37,333 bases of DNA. It comes from an uncultured Aquiluna sp. Its GTDB lineage: Bacteria; Actinomycetota; Actinomycetes; Actinomycetales; Microbacteriaceae. A program made the position numbers and the translations under genes. The notes beneath the pieces were generated by a model, which was not told the origin of the DNA, ran no database searches, and worked only from the letters and a program-made list of their open reading frames with translations. Every line of letters begins with the position of its first letter. The first letter of the stretch is position 1. Of this stretch, positions 18,451 through 27,209 are shown one piece after another. The DNA is taken from NCBI GenBank assembly GCA_905182225.1, contig CAJJAJ010000034.1, forward strand, positions 1 to 37,333, given 5' to 3'.

Positions 18451-19284
18451 ATGAGTGAACCGAATCCTTGGGTAATAGAAGCACCTGTTGCTGGCTACCA
18501 CTGGAAGGCCAAGAATCCAAAGGCGCAGCTTCTATTGCAGCACGGTCTCAGTGAATACTCCAAGCGCTATGTCACTCAGTACTCGCAATTGATACCAAAG
18601 CTCGTTGCCAAAGGCTTTGATGTTTATGCAATTGACCTTGAGGGTCACGGCAACACCGCCGGTATTCGCGGACGAGTAGATGTTGTTGCAGCTGTTGACG
18701 ACCATTTGACTGCCCGGGCTGCAATGCCAAAAAAGCTGCCAACTTTTTTGATAGGTCACTCACTCGTCGGGATAATTACTTCGGGCAGTATCGTTCGAGA
18801 TCAAACCAATATTGAAGCCGCCATAATTTCAAGCTCTGCAATGCAGGCGCCCTCCAGTGCTGCTTTGAGAGCTCTGACTAAGGTGCTAGCCAGGATTGCT
18901 CCGGAGGCGCCGGTGCCAGTTCCAAGGCCGGGCATCGAAGCCTTTAGTAGAGATCAATAGCTGCTAGAAGTAATCGCCAAAGATCCCGAGATGTTTTTGG
19001 GTAAAGCAAGAAACCTAGTTGGCAGAACCACGCTTTTACTTTCCGATGAGGTTTGGTCCAAGGCAAGTAACTGGAGTGTCCCAACACTGTTTATTCATGG
19101 CGACAAAGACACATCAACAGGGTTTGAAAATTCCGTAAGGCTTCACGGGGCCATTTCTTCCAAAGATAAAACATTGAACGTTTACCCTGGCGGCTACCAC
19201 GAGCTACTAAACGACACCATCAGCCAACAGGTTCTGTCAGACCTGTTTGCTTGGTTGGATAAGCGCAGTCCAGTTTCGAAATAA
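18451..19284 (+). pseudogene. Alpha/beta-hydrolase (monoacylglycerol lipase-like), broken by an in-frame TAG
   Basis: The frame begins MSEPNPWVIEAP with a ribosome site inside the end of ackA, and reads LLLQHGLSEYSKRY (oxyanion loop), AIDLEGHGNTAG and IGHSLVG (nucleophile elbow). At 18958-18960 it meets TAG after FSRDQ, then goes on in the same frame with LLEVIAKDPEMFLGK, FIHGDKD (catalytic Asp) and GGYHELLND (catalytic His) to 19284. The whole matches a lysophospholipase/monoacylglycerol lipase of about 277 residues. The nucleophile motif is also damaged: GHSLV lacks the second Gly of GxSxG. Two lesions suggest a decaying gene; read-through of TAG or a sequencing error is less likely. Confidence 0.8.
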
Positions 19285-19317
19285 TCCGAAACAATCCAGT
19301 GCAAATCGACAATCGAC

Positions 19318-19346
19318 TTGACATGGCGATTATCTGACTGCATACT
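19318..19346 (+). promoter_or_regulatory. Promoter TTGACA-N17-CATACT
   Basis: A perfect -35 TTGACA and a 4/6 -10 CATACT are separated by the ideal 17 bases. Transcription would begin near 19353-19355 and run through a leader of about 190 bases to the winged-helix gene at 19542. Confidence 0.5.
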
Positions 19347-19354
19347 TCTCAGCA

Positions 19355-19444
19355 ATGAGTACTCGATCAGCATTGAACGCGCAGCCAAGCTGCGCAATGT
19401 TCTGCTGCTCGATGGCAATGTGCATGGGTTCGTGCCTTCGCTAA
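19355..19444 (+). CDS. Possible leaderless Cys/Met-rich upstream ORF (29 residues)
   Basis: The ATG at 19355 falls exactly where the promoter at 19318-19346 should start transcription, so the ORF would be leaderless. The product ends CAMFCCSMAMCMGSCLR: five Cys and five Met in 29 residues. Inside it lies a hairpin GCGCAG-CCAAG-CTGCGC. Against it: another frame of the same DNA (about 19351-19461, SNEYSISIERAAKLRNVLL and onward) has a more ordinary protein composition, though no ATG, so the DNA may instead be a gene remnant. Low confidence. Confidence 0.2.
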   Translation: MSTRSALNAQPSCAMFCCSMAMCMGSCLR

Positions 19445-19541
19445 ATAGCAACCCAATTAGCTCTTAGGCACCAGCACCCCGACAAACGCACGTGATTCGT
19501 GCACTAATCGATCGCAAACTTGCCAACTAAGGACTCATAAA

Positions 19542-20141
19542 ATGACCGCAATTAAAACCAAATCAACAACCGTCGCAAAAGGCTTTGCCCTCTACGTAGG
19601 AATCTCGGAACAAGATGCTCAAGATGCCGGCCTCACACTTGCCCAAATTGCTCAGGCCTTGAAGCAAACAATCGCGACTCTCGTTCCAGAAAAAGCAAAT
19701 GAAACCTACGCCGCCATCGCTCTGGCTCCAGAGAGTGCGACCGGCAGAAACCTAGACATCACCAGGCTTGCTCTTCGGGAACCACGAGCTACAAATACTC
19801 CAACTAAACCTGAGGCTGACGAGAAGACTGCGGCCAAGGGGCTAGTGGTCGACTTGACCAGAAAACGACTCTTCGTAGACGGAGCCAATGCTCAGCTGAC
19901 CTGCAAAGAATTCGAGCTCTTCGCGTTTTTGATCGAGAACACCGGTCAGACCGTGAGTCGCAAGCAAATTGCAGACATTTCCGATCGCTGCGGTGAATCA
20001 ACACCAAATGCTAGGACCATCGATGTTCATGTCCGCAGGCTGCGCGCCAAAATCGCAGGTTACGAGGACGTAATTCGAACTTCTCGGGGAGTCGGTTACC
20101 GCTTTGACAGACACCCGGATGTCCTAGTGCAGCAGTTCTAG
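19542..20141 (+). CDS. Winged-helix transcription regulator (OmpR-type DNA-binding domain, no receiver)
   Basis: The C-terminal 95 residues form an OmpR/PhoB-type winged helix: LVVDLTRKRLFVDG (N-terminal strands), LTCKEFELFAFLIEN, RTIDVHVRRLRAKI (recognition helix) and VIRTSRGVGYRF (wing). In place of a phospho-receiver, the first 90 residues form a small unknown domain (FALYVGISEQDAQDAGLTLAQIAQALK) that I believe is shared by Microbacteriaceae homologues. A target is not evident. It has a leader of about 190 bases with a good promoter; the ribosome site is TAAGGA, 13 bases before the ATG. Confidence 0.85.
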   Translation: MTAIKTKSTTVAKGFALYVGISEQDAQDAGLTLAQIAQALKQTIATLVPEKANETYAAIALAPESATGRNLDITRLALREPRATNTPTKPEADEKTAAKGLVVDLTRKRLFVDGANAQLTCKEFELFAFLIENTGQTVSRKQIADISDRCGESTPNARTIDVHVRRLRAKIAGYEDVIRTSRGVGYRFDRHPDVLVQQF

Positions 20142-20168
20142 GTTGGCTCAGGCGCCCAGTTGTCGCAA

Positions 20169-21086
20169 CTATCGTTTTATAACGACCATTGAGGCGCCGA
20201 ACACCACCAGCACTGCACCTAGGTAGGTCAACGGACCAAAGTTAGACTCAGTTATCGGGGCTACTAGATCAAGCACCAGTGACGCTACCACTTGCCCCAA
20301 AAGCAAAGAGAGCCCTAATGCCAGGACTCCAATTTGTCTGACCACCATCACCTGAATAAAAATGAATATTCCACCCACTAACCCACCCAGATAAAGAACT
20401 GGGTTCGTGGGCCAGCCGTTAGAAAGATCCGGCACTCCCTCGAATGCGAGCACGACAACCGCGATAAGCGCGGTTCCGGTCACAAAGTTTATGAAGGTGG
20501 AAATTAGAACCGAGTCGGTCTTGGTCGCCAGTCTTCCGTTAATTGCCTGCTGGAAACCGGAACCAAAGCCTGCGAGGAAAGGCAACACTATGAGGCCACT
20601 AACAGCTTGGATACCAAGGCCAGAGGAGAGAACCAGTCCAATAATTGCGATGCCGGCGCCGGCTAAGCGCGCCAGGGATAGCTTTCGCTTTGCCAAACCA
20701 AGCATTCCAAAAGAATCCACCATGAGCGCGGCTGCTGCTTGGCCCGAAACGATAGCGAGCGTGAAGAGAGTCACCCCTATTACAGGTGCAACTAAACCCT
20801 GCATCATTACAAAGAACCCACCGAAGAACCCACCCAGGGTCATCCAAATTGGCAACTGACGGCCAAGCGCTTTGGTCGAAACCAGAAGCTTGCTGCGCTC
20901 GCTTCGGCTGACGAAAAAAGGTATTGCCACCAGCACTGTTCCGATTCCAAACGAAACCAGTGCCGCGAACAGCCCATCCTGAAGAGCAATCGCAAGCTCA
21001 CCGTTCACCTGAGACTGCACGGCGATCAGCGCTCCGGCAATCACACTGAGCGAAATTGCGAGGGGTCTTGGCATTGTTAGCTGCAC
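20169..21086 (-). CDS. YdcZ-type (DUF606) DMT transporter
   Basis: The 305-residue membrane protein has ten hydrophobic helices in two similar halves (about residues 8-150 and 160-303), each starting with a pattern such as AGALIAVQSQVNGELA and GFGSGFQQAINGRLA, typical of DUF606/YdcZ proteins in the drug/metabolite transporter superfamily. Function is unknown in the family. The start GTG at 21086 has only a weak ribosome site; an ATG at codon 5 is possible. Confidence 0.88.
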   Translation of the reverse strand: MQLTMPRPLAISLSVIAGALIAVQSQVNGELAIALQDGLFAALVSFGIGTVLVAIPFFVSRSERSKLLVSTKALGRQLPIWMTLGGFFGGFFVMMQGLVAPVIGVTLFTLAIVSGQAAAALMVDSFGMLGLAKRKLSLARLAGAGIAIIGLVLSSGLGIQAVSGLIVLPFLAGFGSGFQQAINGRLATKTDSVLISTFINFVTGTALIAVVVLAFEGVPDLSNGWPTNPVLYLGGLVGGIFIFIQVMVVRQIGVLALGLSLLLGQVVASLVLDLVAPITESNFGPLTYLGAVLVVFGASMVVIKR

Positions 21087-21237
21087 TGTTATCCGGGCCT
21101 TAGGTTCATTGATTCCAAAAATTCTGCAATTGCCGCGTAATTCTTGTAGCTATTTCATCGCAGTCTATGGCTGCTGGCGTGACTACACCATCAGTAACGA
21201 GGCGACTAACTCAATGCTGAGCTAACCTTGAAGGACT

Positions 21238-21723
21238 ATGACGAAACAATCTGAAGCCTTTTCCCCAAAGAATCTGTTTTCTTATTTCGCAATTGGCGAA
21301 GCGATCACCTGGGGTTTGCTGATTGCCGGGCTGCTGGCAAGGGAGTTATTGCAGGCGCCGGGTATGGTCATCACGGTTGCTGGTGCCACCCACGGGTTTA
21401 TGTTTCTAAGCTATGCGACAACGGCAGCTCTGGTCGGGATAAACAATCGCTGGAGCCTGGCTCAAACCGCCATTGGCGTCATTCTGGCAATAGTGCCGTT
21501 CGCGACAATACCTTTTGAGAAGTGGCTGCTCAAGCGCAAGATGCTTGAGGGTTTGTGGCGCAGGCAGGTAACAAAAAATCCTAAGGATAAGACTCGCTCG
21601 GACCGACTATTTCGCTGGTTTATCAATCGACCACGCACTTTGATTCTTGTCATAATCGCGTTCGTCGTGACGCTATTTTCAGTTTTGCTTTACCTCGGAC
21701 CGCCGGATCAATGGGGCAACTAG
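21238..21723 (+). CDS. DUF3817 membrane protein
   Basis: The 161-residue protein has four likely helices (about residues 12-31, 41-60, 74-93 and 135-155). The start FSYFAIGEAITWGLLIAGLL and the VAGATHGFMFLSYATTAAL segment match DUF3817, a family of small actinobacterial integral membrane proteins without known function. AAGGA lies six bases before the ATG. Confidence 0.85.
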   Translation: MTKQSEAFSPKNLFSYFAIGEAITWGLLIAGLLARELLQAPGMVITVAGATHGFMFLSYATTAALVGINNRWSLAQTAIGVILAIVPFATIPFEKWLLKRKMLEGLWRRQVTKNPKDKTRSDRLFRWFINRPRTLILVIIAFVVTLFSVLLYLGPPDQWGN

Positions 21724-21828
21724 CACCACATAGAGCCTGACTGTCTTTTTTTAGAATCACGCCTAAGCTAAGAAGCATCTGAATTGGGCAACAACTTTGT
21801 TGCTGACAGAAATCAAGGAGCGATACCC

Positions 21829-23235
21829 GTGCCCGCGACATTGACGTCAAAGCATGATTCCGCCGGATGGCGAAAAATACCAGCCTCATCAAAACCCATA
21901 AATCAAGATCGAGTCCAAGAACTTCTAGTTCAAGAGTGGGCGAGATTCGAGGAGACCACTAGGGCCTCTCGTGTTCACAACAAAAAAGCAATGAAATCTC
22001 TGCCCATGGGCGTGACTTCTAGCTTTCAGCATTGGGACCCATACCCAATTTCTATTGTTTCGGCTAAGGGCGCTTATCTCACCGACGTTGACGGTCGTAA
22101 GCTCTTGGATCTTTCCATGGGTTTCGGCGCAATGCTGGTCGGGCACCTTCATCCCAAGATAATTAAGAGAGTACAAAAGGCGCTTCGCTCAACTGGAACG
22201 TTATTTGTGACACCGTCGCCTACTGCGACCGATGTTGCCGAGAGGTTCAAGGCGAGATTCGGCCTTGACATGCTTCGATTCACAAACTCCGGCACCGAGT
22301 CGACTATGTATGCAATTAGGACCGCAAGAGCGGTGAAAAAGAAAAATGGTGTTATCAAGATTGAGGGTGGCTACCACGGTGGCTACGACCCCTTGCAGGT
22401 TTCGGTAAAACCTGATCTAAAAGACATCGGGTCGCCAGATCACCCAACGGCCCATGTGCCACCCGAGGTTGAGGCCGGCGATGTTTATGTCGTTCCCTAC
22501 AACAACCTAGAACTCCTCGAAGAGATCATGAAAGATCACGGGCACAACATCGCTTGTTTCATGATTGAACCGGTAATTGAAAACCTGTCGATTATTTTGC
22601 CCGATGCTGGATATTTGCAATCGGTAAGGGATCTTTGTGACGAGTACGGCATTTGCTTGATTTTTGACGAAGTCAAGACTGGCCTTACCGCCGGAGTTGC
22701 TGGAGTTGCAGCGAGAGTTGGCGTTAAGCCTGATTTGATCACCCTTGCGAAAAGCATCGGTGGCGGATTCCCGCTTGCTGCGTTTGGTGGCAAGAGGGAA
22801 TACATGGAAGCCGTTGTCGATGGTCGCATGGCGCACTTTGGAACCTATAACGGGAACCCTCTAGTGATGGCAGCGGCGCTCGCTGTTGACGAAATCTGTA
22901 CGCCAGCAGCCTTGGCCAAAGCAGAGGCAATCAACAATGCAACGCTTGCCAAGTTGGATTTGATTATCAACGAGTTTGAGCTTCCAGCCCACACAATTGG
23001 CTTGGGAGTAAAGGGTGCGATGATTTGGTCACCGGACCCGGTTAGAAACTACCGGGACTACAAGGCAACCGACTTTGAAACGGCAGAGCTGTCATGGCTC
23101 TGGGGTATCAATAGGGGCGTGCTAACCCCTCCAGGTCTGGATGAGCAGTGGCTTGTGTCACTCGCCCACACCCAGAAGGATATGGACAAGATGGTCGAGA
23201 GCACCAGGGAGCTAGCAATGGCACTCCGAGCCTAA
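21829..23235 (+). CDS. Class III aminotransferase, glutamate-1-semialdehyde aminomutase-like
   Basis: The 468-residue PLP enzyme has GMGFGAMLVGHLHP-like N-terminal parts, TNSGTESTMYAIRTAR, EGGYHGGYD, the PLP-binding Asp280 in FDEVKTG and Schiff-base Lys308 in TLAKSIGGGFP. It resembles HemL (GSA aminomutase), but FDEVKTGLTAG differs from the HemL FDEVMTGFR, and a longer N-terminus is present, so it may act on another amino compound. The frame is open to an ATG at 21784, but the GTG at 21829 has AAGGAG nine bases ahead and is the better start. An inverted repeat GCAACA-ACTT-TGTTGC (21788-21803) lies in the leader. Confidence 0.85.
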   Translation: MPATLTSKHDSAGWRKIPASSKPINQDRVQELLVQEWARFEETTRASRVHNKKAMKSLPMGVTSSFQHWDPYPISIVSAKGAYLTDVDGRKLLDLSMGFGAMLVGHLHPKIIKRVQKALRSTGTLFVTPSPTATDVAERFKARFGLDMLRFTNSGTESTMYAIRTARAVKKKNGVIKIEGGYHGGYDPLQVSVKPDLKDIGSPDHPTAHVPPEVEAGDVYVVPYNNLELLEEIMKDHGHNIACFMIEPVIENLSIILPDAGYLQSVRDLCDEYGICLIFDEVKTGLTAGVAGVAARVGVKPDLITLAKSIGGGFPLAAFGGKREYMEAVVDGRMAHFGTYNGNPLVMAAALAVDEICTPAALAKAEAINNATLAKLDLIINEFELPAHTIGLGVKGAMIWSPDPVRNYRDYKATDFETAELSWLWGINRGVLTPPGLDEQWLVSLAHTQKDMDKMVESTRELAMALRA

Positions 23236-23405
23236 GGGCAATTTTTCAAACAAAATCCTGGAGCGACTAAAGGCAAGCTATTTCCTGCACTATGCCTGCA
23301 ACGCTTGGGTGTCAGATGTTCAGATATTGCGTGAGGACAGGCACAAGTTCGATCCGGTAGCTGAGACAATTGCTGTTTAGCAAACTTTAGAACGGATGGC
23401 TTGGG

Positions 23406-26400
23406 GTGAGTGAGCTACAGATCAACTATCCTTCAGACCTTCCGGTTGCAGCTAGACGAGAAGACATCCTTGAGGCCATCACCCACAATCAAGTTTTGAT
23501 TGTTGCTGGTGCTACCGGTTCTGGAAAGACCACGCAGCTTCCAAAAATGTGCTTAGAGCTTGGACGAAAATCCATAGCTCATACTCAGCCCAGAAGAATT
23601 GCTGCTCGGTCTGTCGCCGAGCGAATCTCCGAAGAGTTGAAGGTTGATTTGGGTGGCCTGGTTGGTTACCAGGTTCGCTTCACTGATCAGGCAAGCAAGG
23701 CGACCAGGGTGAAGGTCATGACTGACGGCATTTTGCTAAATGCTCTGCAGCGAGATCGAATGCTCAAACAGTACGACACCATAATCATCGATGAGGCACA
23801 CGAGCGAAGTCTAAATATTGACTTCCTGCTTGGCTTCTTGAAACAGCTATTGCCGATGCGTCCTGAACTCAAGCTAATAATCACTTCGGCGACAATCGAC
23901 CCCGGTTCCTTTTCCAAGCACTTCAACGACGCTCCCATTATCGAAGTTTCGGGAAGAACCTTCCCGATTGAGATTCGCTATCGCCCCGTCACAAGAGACG
24001 GATCACAGGATGCTGACCCGGATGTTGAAACAACCGCAGCCGACTATTTGGACGGAGTTATTTCGGCACTAAAAGAACTAGAGGCTGAACAAGATGGTGA
24101 TGTGTTGGTCTTTCTTTCTGGAGAATCAGAGATCAAGGATGCTCAGGATGCAATCGAGGGCAGCATCACTCAGGGGGCGCTCAAGGGAAACACCGAAGTA
24201 TTACCGCTCTATGGTCGGCTGAGCTCCGCCGAGCAACATCGAGTCTTTGAAGTTAGCAAAGTAGCCGGACTGCGAAAGCGCGTGATTCTTGCAACCAACG
24301 TTGCAGAGACCAGCCTTACGATACCGAATATCAAATACGTGATAGACGCCGGCACTGCCAGAATTTCCCGCTACAGCCCAAAGGCGAAGGTTCAGCGGTT
24401 GCCAATTGAAGCAATTTCGCAGGCAAGTGCTAATCAGAGAGCTGGACGTGCTGGGCGAACCAGCCCGGGCGTAGCGATCAGGCTTTATTCAAAAGAGGAC
24501 TTTCAATCTCGTCCAGAGTTCACCGATCCAGAGATACTAAGAACCAACCTGGCCTCGGTTATTTTGCAGGCCGCAACTATCGGGCTCGGAGACCTAACCA
24601 AGTTTCCATTTCTCCAGGCTCCTGAACCCAGGGGAGTTAAAGATGGCATTGGGCTTCTAAAGGAGCTTGGGGCAATTGACCAGGACTCCAACGAAGTTGA
24701 ACTCACCAAGCTCGGTAAGCAGCTGGCTAGGCTTCCCATCGAACCTCGTTTCGCCAGAATGCTGCTGGAATCAAAACGGCATAATGTCGTGCGCGAGGTA
24801 ATGGTTATCGCTGCAGGACTGACGATTCAGGACCCGAGAGAGCGCCCCCTTGAAAAGCGCGAGAAGGCAGATCTCCTACATGCACGCTTTCTAGACCCAG
24901 GCAGCGATTTTCTTTCTCTGGTGAATCTTTGGAATCACGTTGAGGATCAGCAGGGAAAGCTGTCATCCTCTGCGTTCCGCAGGCTTTGCAAACAGGAATT
25001 TCTAAACTACCTTCGGGTCCGTGAGTGGCAAGATCTGGTCCGGCAACTAAAAAGCGTTAGCAAGCCGCTGAATCTAAATTTTGGTAATCGCAGGGTTGAC
25101 CCCGAAGGAATCCACAAGGCTTTGTTGTCTGGGCTGCTCAGTCAAATCGGGTTGCAGCAAGAAAATGAAAAAAAGGTTTTCAAAAACGGCAAGCTGCAGA
25201 AGCAAAAGCGAGTGCAGAGTGAGTATTTGGGTTCCGGTGGCAAGAAGTTTGTGATCTTCCCAGGTTCCGCCCTGGCCAAGAAACCCCCCGAAGCCCTCAT
25301 GAGCGCGGAACTTGTCGAAACCAGTCGGCTGTTTGCTCGAATGAATGCTGCGGTCGATCCGGCATGGGCCGAAGAGCTTGCCGGTGATCTTGTTCGAAGA
25401 AGTGTTTCGGAGCCCCACTGGGAAAAGAAGCTTGGAGCAGTCATCGGGCTTGAACGAGTAATGCTGTTTGGGTTGACATTGGTTGCAAACCGCAAGGTTC
25501 AGTATTCGCGCATTGACCCGATGCTTTGCCGAGAGTTATTTATCAGGCATGCCTTGGTTTATGGAGAGTGGGACTCAAAGCAGGTCTTTGACCAAAAAAA
25601 TAAGGACTTGCTTATCGACATGGAAGCCGCCGCCGATCGGGCGCGCTCACCCCAGCTTGCAGCTGGCGAAGACGATGTCTTCCGCTTCTACAACAATCGG
25701 ATTCCGCTGGATGTTTTTTCTACCGGCAGCTTTGAGGGTTGGTGGAAAAAGGCCAAGCACGAAAAGCCGGAGTTTCTAAACATGACCAAGGCCGAGCTGC
25801 TAGGTGCCGATGAGACCAACCTCGATGAAACCGACTACCCCGGGCAACTCGTTATCGACGGTCAAGAATTTAGCCTCAGCTATTTATTCGACCCCGGTAA
25901 CGAACACGACGGGGTCTCGGTGGAGGTCCCGATTTCACTGTTGGCAAGCATCAAGCCGGAGGGCTTCGAGTGGCTGATTCCAGCAATGCGACTGGAGCTG
26001 ATTACTGAGTTGATCCGCAGTCTGCCAAAAGCGGTTCGCAAAAACGTAGTTCCCGCCAAAGACTGGGCGGCAAAGGTTATTAGAAATCTACCCACGGAGC
26101 CCACGGGCAAGATCACTGAAGTGTTGGCCACTCAACTGCAGTCCTTGAGTGGCGTCAGGGTTGCCCCAGAAGATTTCAGTCCTGAGGTATTGCCGGCTCA
26201 ACTCAAGGTTTCTTATCGAGTTCTAGATTCCAAGGCGAAGCAACTGGAAATTGGCAACGATCTAGCGGCACTTCAACAGAAACTTGCCCAAAGCTCGATT
26301 GAGGCGGTGTCGAACATGATTCAGTTCGAGGGGCCCTCGATAGAGCGAAGCAATTTGCAGACCTGGGACTTCGACGAACTACCTAAACAGCTAGATACAA

Positions 26401-27209
26401 AGCAAGGCAGTAATAAAGTGAGCGCGTTCCCGGCACTGGTTCTAAATGAAAAAACAAACACCGTGGATTTGAAACTGCACTCCTCGGAAGCCGCACAGGC
26501 ACTAGAGCACCCAATCGGTGTGGTGGAGTTAGTTCAGCTGAGCATTCCATCGCCGGTGAAGTACATTGAGGCTCACCTCACTCAAGCCGAAAAGCTTGCT
26601 ATTGCAAGCCTGCCCTACCCAAGCCTCAGTGCTTTTGTCGCAGATGTCATCAGGGCGGGTGCAGCAAAACAGCTCTTTATTCTGGACCCCAGGGGTCTAA
26701 TTTTTACCGCCAAAGAATTTGAAAATCTCAGGCAACTAGTTGAGGCCATCTCGATTGAGCTGATTTTCGACGTTGCCAAAATAATGCTGAAGATTTCGCA
26801 AGCGGCCAGTGAAGCCAACAAGGCAATTTCTAATGCCAAGGCCATTGATTTTCTAACGGTGCTTGCCAGTGAGAAGCTCCACATCCAGCAACTGTTGACC
26901 CCAAAGCTCGTTTCCTCAACCGGCCTTGATCGGCTGTTGCGAATCGAAATTTACTTACGCGCTATCACGCAGCGAGTGGTGAAGCTCCAGGAGAGCCCCG
27001 AGCGCGATCGAATTGGCGCTATCGAATTGGCAAAAGCAATCGAGGTCTTCGAAGTCGCGGGCGGAAGGTTGCCGTTACCTCAAAAATCTAGCGAGAAACT
27101 TACTTCAGCACGATGGTTGCTTGAGGAACTAAGAGTGAGCCTGTTCGCTCAATCGCTTGGAACTCAAGAGGCGGTTTCTCTGAAGCGAATACAAAAGCAG
27201 CTGTCTTAG
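23406..27209 (+). CDS. hrpA: ATP-dependent RNA helicase HrpA (DEAH-box)
   Basis: The 1267-residue protein has GATGSGKT (35-42), TQPRR (motif Ia), DEAH (129-132), SAT (161-163), LATNVAETSLTIP and QRAGRAGR, then the helicase-associated (HA2) and OB-like regions, and a long C-terminal DUF3418-type domain (about 650-1260). Length and layout match E. coli HrpA, which processes mRNA and rescues stalled ribosomes. The GTG start has no clear ribosome site. The end overlaps the convergent mmsA by four bases. Confidence 0.95.
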   Translation: MSELQINYPSDLPVAARREDILEAITHNQVLIVAGATGSGKTTQLPKMCLELGRKSIAHTQPRRIAARSVAERISEELKVDLGGLVGYQVRFTDQASKATRVKVMTDGILLNALQRDRMLKQYDTIIIDEAHERSLNIDFLLGFLKQLLPMRPELKLIITSATIDPGSFSKHFNDAPIIEVSGRTFPIEIRYRPVTRDGSQDADPDVETTAADYLDGVISALKELEAEQDGDVLVFLSGESEIKDAQDAIEGSITQGALKGNTEVLPLYGRLSSAEQHRVFEVSKVAGLRKRVILATNVAETSLTIPNIKYVIDAGTARISRYSPKAKVQRLPIEAISQASANQRAGRAGRTSPGVAIRLYSKEDFQSRPEFTDPEILRTNLASVILQAATIGLGDLTKFPFLQAPEPRGVKDGIGLLKELGAIDQDSNEVELTKLGKQLARLPIEPRFARMLLESKRHNVVREVMVIAAGLTIQDPRERPLEKREKADLLHARFLDPGSDFLSLVNLWNHVEDQQGKLSSSAFRRLCKQEFLNYLRVREWQDLVRQLKSVSKPLNLNFGNRRVDPEGIHKALLSGLLSQIGLQQENEKKVFKNGKLQKQKRVQSEYLGSGGKKFVIFPGSALAKKPPEALMSAELVETSRLFARMNAAVDPAWAEELAGDLVRRSVSEPHWEKKLGAVIGLERVMLFGLTLVANRKVQYSRIDPMLCRELFIRHALVYGEWDSKQVFDQKNKDLLIDMEAAADRARSPQLAAGEDDVFRFYNNRIPLDVFSTGSFEGWWKKAKHEKPEFLNMTKAELLGADETNLDETDYPGQLVIDGQEFSLSYLFDPGNEHDGVSVEVPISLLASIKPEGFEWLIPAMRLELITELIRSLPKAVRKNVVPAKDWAAKVIRNLPTEPTGKITEVLATQLQSLSGVRVAPEDFSPEVLPAQLKVSYRVLDSKAKQLEIGNDLAALQQKLAQSSIEAVSNMIQFEGPSIERSNLQTWDFDELPKQLDTKQGSNKVSAFPALVLNEKTNTVDLKLHSSEAAQALEHPIGVVELVQLSIPSPVKYIEAHLTQAEKLAIASLPYPSLSAFVADVIRAGAAKQLFILDPRGLIFTAKEFENLRQLVEAISIELIFDVAKIMLKISQAASEANKAISNAKAIDFLTVLASEKLHIQQLLTPKLVSSTGLDRLLRIEIYLRAITQRVVKLQESPERDRIGAIELAKAIEVFEVAGGRLPLPQKSSEKLTSARWLLEELRVSLFAQSLGTQEAVSLKRIQKQLS

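Noticed and set aside
18991-19284. Separate small gene of 97 residues starting MFLGKARNLVG
   Set aside because: It is in frame with the preceding hydrolase piece and carries its catalytic Asp and His, so it is the second half of a broken gene.
21784-21828. Longer N-terminus for the class III aminotransferase
   Set aside because: The GTG at 21829 has AAGGAG at good distance; the upstream 15 codons overlap that site and an inverted repeat.
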